A DNA stretch of 64,000 bases from Prevotellaceae bacterium UBA6417 (GCA_002439755.1 DJPH01000060.1:14400-78399); one strand, 5' to 3'; positions 16,591 to 25,888 are shown, counted from the first letter of the stretch. Made by a program: numbers and translations. Notes: generated by a model from the letters alone, not told the origin.

Positions 16591-17403
16591 ATGTACAAGC
16601 TACTATTTTTTCTCTTTTCGTTTATGGTGCCAACCTTTTCGGTATTGGCTCAAAGAACATTCGAATTGCCTGTTTGGGAAAACCAGACAAAAGACGATGA
16701 AGCCGATGCACGCATGTTCGTTCATCTGGCCGACAACCCTTCAGGACAAGCTATCTTGATCTGCCCGGGTGGAGCCTACGTGAATTTGGCCATGGGAAAC
16801 GAAGGACATGACTTTGCTCCCTGGTTGAATAAAAACGGAATTTCACTGATAGTATTGAAATACAGGATGCCAAAAGGACGTAACACCGTGCCCTTGTCGG
16901 ATGCAGAGCAAGCCATGCGCATCATCCGCAATCATGCAAAGGAGTGGGGCATCGATCCGGGCAATGTAGGTGTCATGGGAAGCTCGGCAGGCGGCCATCT
17001 GGCATCGACTCTTGCCACCCACTACAGCAGCAAGGAAACACGTCCCGACTTTCAAGTGCTGCTCTATCCCGTAATAACTATGGATAAGAGTTTTACCCAT
17101 CAGGTGACACACAACAGTCTGATTGGCGAAAACCCTTCAAAAGAGCTTGAAGAGAAATACAGCAACGAGAAACAAGTGACAAAGGAAACACCGAGGGCAT
17201 TCATCGCTACCCCGGCAGCCGATAATATTGTTCCCGTGAAAAACACTTTGGTATATGCACAAGCTCTTGTAGACAACCAAGTACCGTGCTCGGTTCATAT
17301 CTATCCCGGCGGCTATCATGGCTTTGGGTTTAATTCAAAATTCAAGGATGCAGATATTTGGCATGCCGAGTTCTTGCGCTGGCTGAAGCGTAACGGACAA
17401 TGA
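16591..17403 (+). CDS. Secreted alpha/beta-hydrolase, probable carbohydrate esterase
   Basis: 270 residues with a signal peptide (MYKLLFFLFSFMVPTFSVLAQ). Alpha/beta-hydrolase fold of the esterase/lipase (BD-FAE, xylan-esterase-like) group. The oxyanion-hole segment is 'CPGGAYVNLAMGNEG'; the nucleophile is Ser132 in 'GSSAGGHLAS' (GxSxG); the acid is probably the Asp in 'PAADNIVPVKN', and the His is in 'GGYHGFG'. Such enzymes remove acetyl or other acyl groups from plant cell-wall glycans. The neighbouring DNA-repair gene starts 1 nt after its stop, so the two share a transcript. The sugar substrate is not deducible. Confidence 0.88.
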   Translation: MYKLLFFLFSFMVPTFSVLAQRTFELPVWENQTKDDEADARMFVHLADNPSGQAILICPGGAYVNLAMGNEGHDFAPWLNKNGISLIVLKYRMPKGRNTVPLSDAEQAMRIIRNHAKEWGIDPGNVGVMGSSAGGHLASTLATHYSSKETRPDFQVLLYPVITMDKSFTHQVTHNSLIGENPSKELEEKYSNEKQVTKETPRAFIATPAADNIVPVKNTLVYAQALVDNQVPCSVHIYPGGYHGFGFNSKFKDADIWHAEFLRWLKRNGQ

Positions 17404-17404
17404 C

Positions 17405-18136
17405 ATGACATTGCTTTCAAACACGATATTGGCAGAATTGCAGGGCGTGGCTTCTGCAGAAAAACGGGCGGTCATGATGAGATTCTTCAAGACTGCTCCC
17501 GGTGAATATGGCGAAGGGGATGAATTTCTGGGCATACCTGTGCCGCTCGTGCGCAGCATAGCCAAAGGTTTTTCCTCAAAAGCCGATATGGAAACCATCG
17601 GGTGGCTTATAATCAGCCCATGGCACGAAGTACGGCTTTGTGCTTTGCTCCTGCTCATCGAAAGGCTCAAAAAGCGACCTGAAGAGCACGATAATATCTA
17701 TCAATTCTATTTGAAAAACAGTTGTTTTGTCAACAATTGGGACCTTGTAGACTTGAGCGCGCCACAGATTGTAGGCCAATATCTGTTGGGCAGGCCGCGG
17801 CAAATGCTTTATGACCTTGCCGCAGATGCTTTGTTATGGAATCGCAGAATAGCTGTCGTATCGACATTGACATTCATCAGACATCGTGATTTCACAGACA
17901 CGTTGAAGCTTGTCGAGCTTCTCATGTCAGACAAAGAGAGCCTCATGCACAAGGCCATGGGCTGGATGTTGCGCGAAATAGGCAAACGCGATGAACGGAC
18001 ACTGACCTCTTTTCTTGACAAAAGAGCGGCCTATTTGCCGCGAACGGCTCTTCGCTATTCACTTGAGCGCCTTTCAGATGAGCAACGCAAACATTATATG
18101 TCAATGAAGCGAGACAGCATACATACTTCTTGCTGA
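17405..18136 (+). CDS. AlkD-family DNA alkylation repair protein
   Basis: 243 residues built of helical HEAT-like repeats, typical of AlkC/AlkD DNA glycosylases that remove bulky N3/N7-alkyl purines without base flipping. Family-like segments are 'MMRFFKTAPGEYGEGDEFLGIPVPLVR' near residues 25-50, 'SPWHEVRLCALLLL' and 'NNWDLVDLSAPQIVG'; the last holds the Trp-Asp pair that is strongly conserved in AlkD. It begins 1 nt after the esterase stop (TGA-C-ATG) and stands 26 nt before the activase gene, so the three may be one operon although their functions differ. Confidence 0.9.
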   Translation: MTLLSNTILAELQGVASAEKRAVMMRFFKTAPGEYGEGDEFLGIPVPLVRSIAKGFSSKADMETIGWLIISPWHEVRLCALLLLIERLKKRPEEHDNIYQFYLKNSCFVNNWDLVDLSAPQIVGQYLLGRPRQMLYDLAADALLWNRRIAVVSTLTFIRHRDFTDTLKLVELLMSDKESLMHKAMGWMLREIGKRDERTLTSFLDKRAAYLPRTALRYSLERLSDEQRKHYMSMKRDSIHTSC

Positions 18137-18162
18137 CTTTATAAAAGACTTTCATCGAGTAA

Positions 18163-21100
18163 ATGAACACTTTCCATATAGGCCTAGACATAGGAAGTAC
18201 CACAATCAAAGGTGCCGTAACCGATGAGTCGGGTAAGGTTGTCTATTCTAATTATGAACGGCATGGGGCACGCATTCGTGAAAAGATAATAGACTTTCTG
18301 ATGGGTTTCTATCAAAAGGCAGGCGATGTGCAAGTGAGCACCACCATGACCGGCAGCATCGGAATGGGCATAGCAGAACGTTACCAACTGGGTTTCATAC
18401 AAGAGGTGGTAAGTGCTGCACGCTACATGCGGTTGCATCATCCCGGCATTACAACCATGATTGACATAGGAGGTGAAGATGCCAAGGTGATATTCTTCCA
18501 CAAGGGGAAAAGCCCGGAACTCAGGATGAACAGCAATTGTGCAGGGGGTACAGGTGCTTTTATAGACCAAATGGCGATTTTGCTGAATGTCTCTATTGAA
18601 GAACTGAACAGGATGGCTTTACAATCAGAACGTATTTATCCCATTGCTTCGCGGTGTGGCGTGTTCTGCAAGACAGACATACAAAACCTTATAGCGAAAA
18701 ACGCCAACCGCAATGATATAGCGGCAAGCATATTCCATGCCGTAGCAGTTCAGACGGTTGTTACACTATCGCATGGACAAGATATATCGGCACCATTGCT
18801 CTTCTGCGGTGGGCCGCTGACCTTCATCCCGGCACTGCGCAAGGCATTCGCCAATTATCTCGGTATGGAAGAAAGCAGTATTGTACTTCCGAAGGACAGT
18901 CAATTGATACCGGCTTTAGGTGCCGCTATTTCGAACCGGCTTTATGGCAATGGCGACAAAGAGCGGTTGTCGCATTTGTTGGAGCGCATAAAAAGAAACA
19001 ATATCACGTCCTGTTCGGAGGACAGGCATTTCCCGCCATTGTTCCAAAACGAAGAAGAACTGAAGAAATGGCAAGAAGAAAAGCAGCATGACCACATGCC
19101 GGCAGCCGACTTGACCGCAGGCCGTCATGAAATTGCATTAGGCATTGATTCGGGGTCGACAACAACAAAGGTCGTTGCACTGGATAATCAAGGCCGCTCC
19201 TTGTTCTCCTATTATGCTCCCAATAACGGCAACCCGATACAGGCTGCCCGCAAAGGACTGGAAACTTTGCAGAAAAAAGCTGTCGAAGCCCATGCAGAAT
19301 TGATAGTCTGCGGCAGCTGCTCGACAGGATATGGCGAAGACTTGATAAAGGCAGCCTTTGGAATGAACGAGGGAATCATAGAAACAATCGCCCATTATAT
19401 GGCAGCAAAAAGACTGCAGCCTGATGTGAGTTTTATACTTGACATTGGAGGACAGGACATGAAAGCCATCTTTGTGGAGGACGGTGTCATCAACCATATT
19501 GAAATCAATGAGGCTTGTTCTTCGGGATGCGGCACTTTTATAGAAACTTTCGCAAAGAGCCTGGGCTATACCGTTGATGAATTTTCAGCGATTGCCTGTG
19601 GCGGACAAATGCCTTGTGATTTAGGAACACGCTGCACCGTGTTCATGAACTCGAAAGTAAAGCAGGTGTTGCGCGAAGGAGCTTCAATCGAAGATATTGC
19701 TTCCGGCTTATCCTATTCGGTAATCAATAACTGCCTGTACAAAGTGCTGAAGCTTAAGCAGGCCGACGAACTGGGAGAACATATTGTTGTGCAAGGTGGA
19801 ACAATGCACAACGATTCTGTGGTGCGTGCATTAGAACTGCTAATCGGTCGCAAGGTTTCACGGAGCGACCGTCCCGAACTGATGGGAGCTTATGGTTGTG
19901 CGCTCTATGCATGGAAGCATACTGTGCAAGGCGTTTCACTGCAAAGCCTCATGGATAAAGCATCCTACACAACTCGTGTTCTGCAATGCAAGGGCTGCGA
20001 AAATGTTTGTTCGGTATGCCGCTACATGTTTCAAAACGGCAATGTCTATTACTCCGGCAATAAGTGTGAAAGGATATTTGCCAATAAGGGCAGTAATAAA
20101 AGCATGGGTGCAAACTTATATGCAGATAAGATCCGCCTGCTTTTTGACAGAGTCCAGCCTGATGTTCCGGATGATGCTTTGAAAATCGGCATTCCACGTG
20201 TGCTGGGCTTTTACGAGGATTATCCGTTTTGGCATGCGCTTTTCACTGCATGCGGCTTACGTGTCATATTGTCGGATGTTTCAACCAACCGCATGTATGA
20301 AAAAGGTGTAAGATGTGCAATGGCCGACAATATCTGCTTTCCGGCCAAACTGGTGCACGGGCACATCCTCAATTTGCAGGAAAAAGGTGTTGATCGCATA
20401 TTCCTACCTTATGTGGTATATGAGCGGCTGCATGATGGTCAGAACAGTTTCAATTGTCCTATAGTCACCGGATATTCGGATGTTATAAGGAGCAGCATGA
20501 AGCTTGCGGTGCCATTGGATGCTCCAACAATTACATTTAAAGATTCGAAAGCCCTGAAAAAGGAGATACGTGACTATCTGCGAACGTTGGGAATAGACAG
20601 ACATGCGGCCGACAAGGCACTGCATGCAGCATTGGCAGCGCAGCAAAAATACGAAGGAGATATTGTAAAAGCCAATCAGCAGGCTTTGAAAAAGGGCAAA
20701 GAGGCAGGACATCTCATCATTGTTTTAGCCGGTCGCCCCTATCATGCCGACCCACTTATACAGCACAAGCTGGCCGACATTGTGGCGGCATTAGGCGTAG
20801 ACAGTCTGACAACCGATGTTGCAAGGGATGCTGATGTAAGGCTTGACGATACGCATTTCATTTCCCAATGGGCATATCCGCAGCAAATTCTAAAGGCCGC
20901 CAAGTGGACATCGCAGCAAGACATGGATATACAGTTTGTCGAGCTGACAAGCTTTGGATGCGGTCCGGATGCTTTTATGCTGGACGAGATACACAGCTTG
21001 CTTGCACGCAATGGCAAGACTCTGACGCAGCTGAAGATAGATGACATTGACAATGTAGGGTCTCTTAAACTCAGAGTGCGTTCCTTGGTTGACAGTCTGA

Positions 21101-22437
21101 AGCTGAATCTGCATGCCACGAGTGGCAGACGGCAGCACAAGCCATTTATAACCACACCGGTCTATACCGAAGAGGAGAGGAGGAAAAGAAATAAAATCAT
21201 TGTTCCCTACTTTACGGATTTCATCACGCCGCTGGTGCCTTCGTTCTTGAAGTTGGCGGGCTATGATGCGGATGTATTGCCCATCAGTGACCCGGGTTCC
21301 GACAAGTACGGCCTGCGTTATGCCAACAATGAGATATGTTATCCTGCCACTCTGATTGTCGGTGACATCATCAAGGCTTTTGAAAGTGGTGCTTACGATG
21401 CCGAAAAGACTACGGTCCTGATTACGCAGACCGGAGGACAATGCCGTGCAAGCAATTATATATCACTCATCAAAAAGGCATTGGTCGATGCCGGTTATGA
21501 AGATGTTCCTGTGGTTTCGCTGACTATGGACTCCAACATGCAGAACAATCAGCCCGGCTTTCGCATGAATATGCGTAAGCTTCTTCCCATTGCACTTGCC
21601 ACCATCCTTTATACTGATGCTGTTTCAAGGATGTATTATGCTGCGTTGCCCCGTGAAAAAGAGAAAGGACTGGCAGACAAACTGCGTGACAAGTATTTGG
21701 ATATAGCCCGGAATCCCATTGAACGCAACCAGCCGAAAGAACTGGTTAATTATCTGCAAGTGGCGGCCTTGGACTTCAATCGCATTACCTTAGACAAGGA
21801 CTGTCCGCGGGTCGGTATAGTCGGTGAGATATTCTTGAAGTTCAATTCCTACGCACAGCGAGGCATAACCCGGTGGTTTTCGAGTCATGATATAGAGGTA
21901 GAAGCTCCTGTATTGTCTACATTTTTCCTGCAAAGCTTCGTCAACCGTGAAGTCAACAGCCGTACAGGTGTGGAGTCTTCGCGCCTGGCACCGTTTGTGC
22001 TTCATGGGCTGTACAAACTGATAAACCATCGCATCAAGAAGGTCAACAAAGCCTGTTCGCAGTTCCGTTATTACCGGCCGATAGATGATATCTATACTTT
22101 GGCCGACAATGCACGTGGCATAGTGTCTCTGTCGGCCCAGTTTGGTGAAGGCTGGCTGTTGCCGGGCGAAGTGGCAACGATGGTTGCACATGGAATTACG
22201 CATGTTGTGAGTCTACAGCCTTTCGGTTGCATAGCCAATCATATTGTTTCCAAGGGCATAGAAACACGCTTGCGAAAGCTTTTCCCGCAGCTTAGCATTT
22301 TGCAATTGGATTTTGACAGTGGTGTGAGTGAAGTCAACATAGCCAACCGCCTGCTTCTCTTTGCCAATGACCTTTTGGAAAAGGAGCACGCGGGCTACAA
22401 GCCCGGTACTGTCCACTCTACTACTATGGGGCAGTGA
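18163..22437 (+). CDS. Giant acyl-CoA dehydratase activase-related protein (tandem ASKHA ATPase domains)
   Basis: 1424 residues. Two BadF/BcrA/HgdC-type ASKHA ATPase domains lie in tandem: one at 1-270, opening 'GLDIGSTTIKGAV' with 'CAGGTGAFIDQM', and one from about 325, opening 'GIDSGSTTTKVVAL' with 'CSSGCGTFIETFAKSLG'. The Cys in each second motif holds a [4Fe-4S] cluster between subunits in known activases. A Cys-rich linker follows at about 600-640 ('CKGCENVCSVC'), then DUF2229 (about 650-900) and a C-terminal HgdB/C-like part with 'GGQCRASNYISL'. Classical activases inject high-energy electrons into 2-hydroxyacyl-CoA dehydratases. No dehydratase subunit is nearby, and the fused form may act on another target. 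Its 3' end overlaps a convergent gene by 43 nt. Confidence 0.88.
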   Translation: MNTFHIGLDIGSTTIKGAVTDESGKVVYSNYERHGARIREKIIDFLMGFYQKAGDVQVSTTMTGSIGMGIAERYQLGFIQEVVSAARYMRLHHPGITTMIDIGGEDAKVIFFHKGKSPELRMNSNCAGGTGAFIDQMAILLNVSIEELNRMALQSERIYPIASRCGVFCKTDIQNLIAKNANRNDIAASIFHAVAVQTVVTLSHGQDISAPLLFCGGPLTFIPALRKAFANYLGMEESSIVLPKDSQLIPALGAAISNRLYGNGDKERLSHLLERIKRNNITSCSEDRHFPPLFQNEEELKKWQEEKQHDHMPAADLTAGRHEIALGIDSGSTTTKVVALDNQGRSLFSYYAPNNGNPIQAARKGLETLQKKAVEAHAELIVCGSCSTGYGEDLIKAAFGMNEGIIETIAHYMAAKRLQPDVSFILDIGGQDMKAIFVEDGVINHIEINEACSSGCGTFIETFAKSLGYTVDEFSAIACGGQMPCDLGTRCTVFMNSKVKQVLREGASIEDIASGLSYSVINNCLYKVLKLKQADELGEHIVVQGGTMHNDSVVRALELLIGRKVSRSDRPELMGAYGCALYAWKHTVQGVSLQSLMDKASYTTRVLQCKGCENVCSVCRYMFQNGNVYYSGNKCERIFANKGSNKSMGANLYADKIRLLFDRVQPDVPDDALKIGIPRVLGFYEDYPFWHALFTACGLRVILSDVSTNRMYEKGVRCAMADNICFPAKLVHGHILNLQEKGVDRIFLPYVVYERLHDGQNSFNCPIVTGYSDVIRSSMKLAVPLDAPTITFKDSKALKKEIRDYLRTLGIDRHAADKALHAALAAQQKYEGDIVKANQQALKKGKEAGHLIIVLAGRPYHADPLIQHKLADIVAALGVDSLTTDVARDADVRLDDTHFISQWAYPQQILKAAKWTSQQDMDIQFVELTSFGCGPDAFMLDEIHSLLARNGKTLTQLKIDDIDNVGSLKLRVRSLVDSLKLNLHATSGRRQHKPFITTPVYTEEERRKRNKIIVPYFTDFITPLVPSFLKLAGYDADVLPISDPGSDKYGLRYANNEICYPATLIVGDIIKAFESGAYDAEKTTVLITQTGGQCRASNYISLIKKALVDAGYEDVPVVSLTMDSNMQNNQPGFRMNMRKLLPIALATILYTDAVSRMYYAALPREKEKGLADKLRDKYLDIARNPIERNQPKELVNYLQVAALDFNRITLDKDCPRVGIVGEIFLKFNSYAQRGITRWFSSHDIEVEAPVLSTFFLQSFVNREVNSRTGVESSRLAPFVLHGLYKLINHRIKKVNKACSQFRYYRPIDDIYTLADNARGIVSLSAQFGEGWLLPGEVATMVAHGITHVVSLQPFGCIANHIVSKGIETRLRKLFPQLSILQLDFDSGVSEVNIANRLLLFANDLLEKEHAGYKPGTVHSTTMGQ

Positions 22438-23210
22438 TCCGAGGGGTACCTCCCGTCATAGGACGTTGTCACCAACCGCCAGTAAGGCACCGACGTTCCT
22501 TTGGTGACAAAAAGGTGGTCTATGTGTTGCGCATTGTCCATTTGTTTCAGCGGATATGTATAGCCGTTGTAGGAGCGCATGTCGGCATTAATGCGTTTTG
22601 CAGCAATATTGTAGCTGTCGTCAAGCAGTCCGTCAAGGGTCAGGATGCGATATGTCTCCGACTTCTCGTCGGCATTGAAGTCTCCGGTGCAGAATACCGG
22701 CATTGAGTGGGCTATGTCCTTTACTTTCTGCAATAACAGATAGGCGCTTTTCCTGCGTGCCGTTTCGCCTAAATGGCCAAAGTGTGAATTGAAATGATAA
22801 AACCTGATGCCGGATTTCTTGTCGCGGAATTCGGTCCAAACACACATTCTTGGCGAATAGCTGTCCCAGCTTTTCGAACCTGCCATCCAAGGTGTCTTCG
22901 AATACCAAAAGCTGCCCCAGCGCAAAAGCTCAAACCTTTTCCAACGATAAAATATGGGATTGTAGTGCCCCTTCCCGTTTTTTATTTGCCCATGAATTGA
23001 GCAACCTACCCACGCATAATCTTTCTTCAAGGCTTCGTCCATGTCTTTCATCTGATGCCAAAGCGGCTCCTGCATGCCGACAATGTCAAACTTTTCTTCG
23101 CGAAGCATCTTCGATACAAGCGGAAGTCTCCCTTTCCAGAATGTTGCATCACAGAAATACATAAACAGCGTGGTCGATGCCAATGGCAACTTTACGGATG
23201 CGACCGACAT
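22395..23210 (-). pseudogene. 5'-truncated endonuclease/exonuclease/phosphatase family protein
   Basis: An open frame of 271 codons (ATG at 23210; another at 23162). Homology to secreted EEP-fold hydrolases runs from about 'WKGRLPLVSKML' onward: 'DIVGMQEPLWHQ' holds the metal-binding Glu, 'FCTGDFNADEKS' the Asp/Asn pair, and 'YPSDHCPIVVEW' the terminal Asp-His. Missing are the signal peptide and the first strand with the catalytic Asn (family MTYNIR). The first 20-25 codons are instead antisense to a surface-protein remnant, so the gene was cut by rearrangement near 23140-23165. The 'HFGHLGETARR' segment has Gly where relatives have Asp. Its 3' end overlaps the activase gene by 43 nt. Probably non-functional. 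Confidence 0.72.
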
Positions 23211-24268
23211 GCAAGTTAAGTTAACGGCAGAGGATGGCGCTTTATAGCAGATGTTTTACTCCCCTCGGAAGTGGTCAATATGGTATCAGAAGCATCAAGA
23301 ATACGCGGAACTACAATACTCAGGCTACGAGCAACGGAACGGCAGCAAGCGGCATTGTTTGTTCATGGTCGTCGGCTTCTTTCGGTGAAGCTGCGGAGCT
23401 TTGAGCCGATTACCGATGAAACTGTCATCAAAGAATTGGAAGAAATCGGCAAGAAGCAATATTTGGCCGACAGACTTGAGGCTACTCTCGAAAGCACAAG
23501 TGCCACACGTATAAAAGCAAAAGACCATAGTGCATTATCTCGGCCGGCGACAATGCACATCAGATCCGTGGAGATATGGCCGACGTTATCGGTCTTGACA
23601 AGCGCACATCCTGGACTATTCAGGCCATCGACCCGAGCATTGATGCCATTACACTGACCTATCCCGAAAACAGTGTGCAGGTAGTGACGTTGCCTTACTC
23701 CGTAAGCAACTTAAGCGCGATTAACGAGAATGTGCATACCTATGCCATACACAGCCAGAAGTCGGCCACGGAGCTTGCATTGGTCAAGAAAGGCGAGTTT
23801 GCTGCCGGTGAGCCGTTTATCATGACTATTGGCGACATGTCGCAGTATGAAGACTACCATGGCAACACCGAAATAGTATTGCCATTGCCCTCTGATCTCA
23901 CTGCCAAGGCAGTCACGGTTAACGGACTTGTGGGCGTGCTAAGCCTATGCACCATAAGTGGCAACGGCAATGGATTTATTGTGAATGCCGTATTGAAAGT
24001 GCTGGCCGAAGACAAGTCGACAGACATTGGCTCACAGTCGGGCTACATTGTTCCTTCGCTCATTGAAGCTCAGGAAGGCGAATACGACCTCCTGCTGACC
24101 ACCGAAAGGGCATTGGGCATCAAGCAGGTGACAGGCAATAGTGCTCTTGTCAATGTCTACACTGTTGACGGCAAGCTGCTGAAACGCAATGTAAAGGCTG
24201 CCGATGTCCTGAAGAATCTGAAGAAAGGCATCTACATCATCGGCAAGAAAAAGGTTTCGGTGAAGTAA
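23152..24268 (+). pseudogene. Frameshifted remnant of a large surface protein with T9SS-like C-terminal sorting domain
   Basis: Coding traces run in three frames: 'YINSVVDANGNFTDATDMQV' (ends at TAG 23245), then 'GQYGIRSIKNTRNYNTQ' to TGA 23402, then 'EPITDETVIKELEEIGKKQY' to about 23525, then 'IISAGDNAHQIRGDMADVIG' to the stop at 24268. Three small indels in 300 nt and no start or signal mark a decayed gene. The last 230 codons are intact and end with a Por-secretion-tail-like domain ('VNVYTVDGKLLKRN', 'LKKGIYIIGKKKVSVK'). The same C-terminus recurs, about 85% alike by eye, in the gene that enters the window from the right at 64000. It abuts the truncated EEP gene and is followed by a hairpin terminator and array 2. 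Confidence 0.78.
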
Positions 24269-24294
24269 CAAACTATTGCAGGACTTTTGCAGTT

Positions 24295-24330
24295 AAGGCG
24301 GGTGTACCATTCAGTGTATACCCGCCTTTT
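24295..24330 (+). terminator. Hairpin terminator after the surface-protein remnant
   Basis: GGCGGGTGTAC (24297-24307) pairs with GTATACCCGCC (24316-24326) with one wobble, an 8-nt loop and a following TTTT. It lies 29 nt past the stop at 24268. Confidence 0.7.
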
Positions 24331-24423
24331 CGAATATACCGGGATGATGGCATCTGTTGTTGGCCAGGCTGTTATGATGTGAATGGCTGACGTGCTTCTC
24401 CTGAGTCTTGCAGCTCTGCGTGC

Positions 24424-24604
24424 GATGTGTACAGATCGTGCGTGCGATGTGTACAGACCGTAGGATGCGATGTGTACAGATCGTAGGGTGTGATGTGTAT
24501 AGATCGTGCGTGCGATGTGTACAGATCGTTGGATGCAATGTGTACAGATCGTGGGGTGTGATGTGTATAGATCGTGCGTGCGATGTGTACAGATCGTTGG
24601 ATGA
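24424..24604. repeat. Intergenic tandem array 2: eight 22-23 nt TGTACA units in a 68-nt higher-order repeat
   Basis: Units begin at 24424, 24446, 24469, 24492, 24514, 24537, 24560 and 24582. Each carries (G/A)ATGTGTA(C/T)AGA(T/C)CG, an imperfect palindrome around TGTACA, followed by a variable 7-8 nt tail. Tails recur in fixed order: GTGCGTGC, GT(T/A)GGATGC, GT(G/A)GGGTGT. Thus units 1-3 and 4-6 form two 68-nt superunits (24424-24491 and 24492-24559), and units 7-8 start a third. The 480-nt gap between the surface-protein remnant and the GH5-like gene holds this array, one terminator on each side, and nothing else I can identify. Open frames across the array are artefacts of the repeat. Confidence 0.88.
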
Positions 24605-24674
24605 ATGTCTGGGGTTGTTCGGCCGGATTCTGTGACATGATGCACAGACGTCATGAATCTATAGGTATGAAGCC

Positions 24675-24707
24675 AAAAAAAGAGGCCGCGATTGTCGGAC
24701 CTCTTTT
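24675..24707 (-). terminator. Rho-independent terminator of the GH5-like gene
   Basis: On the minus strand AAGAGG plus CCG pairs with CGG plus CCTCTT and is followed by seven T (complement of 24675-24681). It lies 42 nt past the gene's stop at 24749. Confidence 0.7.
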
Positions 24708-24748
24708 CCATGATTACCTGATTCTTGTGTAAATCCCTGTGTAAAGGG

Positions 24749-25831
24749 TTATTTCTTTCCTGTAAGGGCTTTGATGGTATCTACTTCTGCCTGACTGAAC
24801 GGTGTGCCGTCTTGGCGGAAAATGTCGTGGAACCACAGCTTGGGTTCTTTCTGGTCGGGCAACGGTTCGTCCCAGGCGAAGATGGTGTTTGACTTGCCTG
24901 CTACGAAGCCCCAGTTGATGGCTACAATCTTGTTTTCTTTGAGCAGCGGCATGATGGTCTGGAACAGGCTGTTGTTGCGACGTGCCATGTATTCGGTGCA
25001 GACGAGGGGACGGTTGAACATCTTTAGGTATTTGATGCACTGTTCATGGTCGGCGCGGTCGTTGTAGTTGTGGTATGAGATGACGTCTGAGTTTTCTATC
25101 TGGAAAGCATTCAGGGGTGCAAAGCTGTCGCTCCAGTTCCAGATGCCGCAGGTGAGGGGTTGCGAGGGGTTCACTTCGCGTGCCCATTCGAAGACTTTTT
25201 TGAGCATGGGCAGTGTGCTGACGCCATGCTGGCTGTTGCCCGGCTCGTTCCAGAGGTCCCAAAGCAGTATGCGGTCGTCGTTGGCAAAGGTGGTCAGGAT
25301 GTCCTTTACATATTTCTCCATTTTAGGATATAGGGCTGTTGTGTCTTTGCGCAGCGAAACCGAGGGGTCTTGCACCCAGCCCGAGTTGTGCACTCCCGGC
25401 TTGGGCTCGGGCTGTTTGCCATACTTTGATTCGGCGTTCCAGCAGTCGTCGAAGAAGGTAAACAGCGGCTTGATGCCGTGTTTCTTGCAGATGTCGAGGA
25501 AGTCGCCCATGCGTTGCTTCATTCCTTCGGGGTCGTTTTCATAGACAACACTGCTCAGGTAGACGCGCAGGGTGTTGAAACCGATGCCTTCGGCCATAGT
25601 GAGTTCCTTGTCTATTTCTTTGGCATTGTAGGTGTCTTTGCTCCACATCTCAATTTGGTTAATGGCGCTTGCGTTGATATAGTCTGCACCGGCCATCCAT
25701 GGCAGTTTGGCATACCATTCGTTGGCTTTTTCCTCACTCCACCTTTGTGCCTGTGGCTTTTGTTCTGTCTGGCAGCTTGACAAGAGAGCCAATGCCCCCA
25801 CTGCGCAGGTCATTAAGAATTTGAATTTCAT
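24749..25831 (-). CDS. Lipoprotein GH5-like (cellulase-superfamily) glycoside hydrolase
   Basis: 360 residues. Lipoprotein signal from the ATG at 25831 (MKFKFLMTCAVGALALLSSC, lipobox LSSC), so probably surface or periplasm anchored. The body is a single TIM barrel of clan GH-A: acid/base Glu196 in 'LWNEPGN' and nucleophile Glu280 in 'VCTEYMARR', with 'FNTLRVYLSS' and 'FFDDCWN' in early strands. It is near GH5 or short GH2-like barrels often labelled 1,4-beta-xylanase in Bacteroides; the exact family and substrate are unsettled. An in-frame ATG at 25891 was rejected because it overlaps the -7 box. Monocistronic, with its own promoter and terminator. Confidence 0.85.
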   Translation of the reverse strand: MKFKFLMTCAVGALALLSSCQTEQKPQAQRWSEEKANEWYAKLPWMAGADYINASAINQIEMWSKDTYNAKEIDKELTMAEGIGFNTLRVYLSSVVYENDPEGMKQRMGDFLDICKKHGIKPLFTFFDDCWNAESKYGKQPEPKPGVHNSGWVQDPSVSLRKDTTALYPKMEKYVKDILTTFANDDRILLWDLWNEPGNSQHGVSTLPMLKKVFEWAREVNPSQPLTCGIWNWSDSFAPLNAFQIENSDVISYHNYNDRADHEQCIKYLKMFNRPLVCTEYMARRNNSLFQTIMPLLKENKIVAINWGFVAGKSNTIFAWDEPLPDQKEPKLWFHDIFRQDGTPFSQAEVDTIKALTGKK

Positions 25832-25888
25832 ATGCTGTATATTTGGTTGTTGTTTTAGTATATCGGGCTCTGCCAATCTTCTGTTTCG

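Noticed and set aside
22395..23210. Intact nuclease or phosphatase gene
   Set aside because: The C-terminal catalytic motifs are present, but the signal peptide and the first catalytic strand are missing and replaced by antisense of another gene, so it is listed as a truncated gene.
24232..24711. Open frames with Tyr-Thr-Ser-His repeats on the minus strand across array 2
   Set aside because: All three minus frames are open with similar short peptide repeats because the unit lacks stop codons and its 22-23 nt length cycles the frames. This is a product of the DNA repeat, with no start signal or domain.
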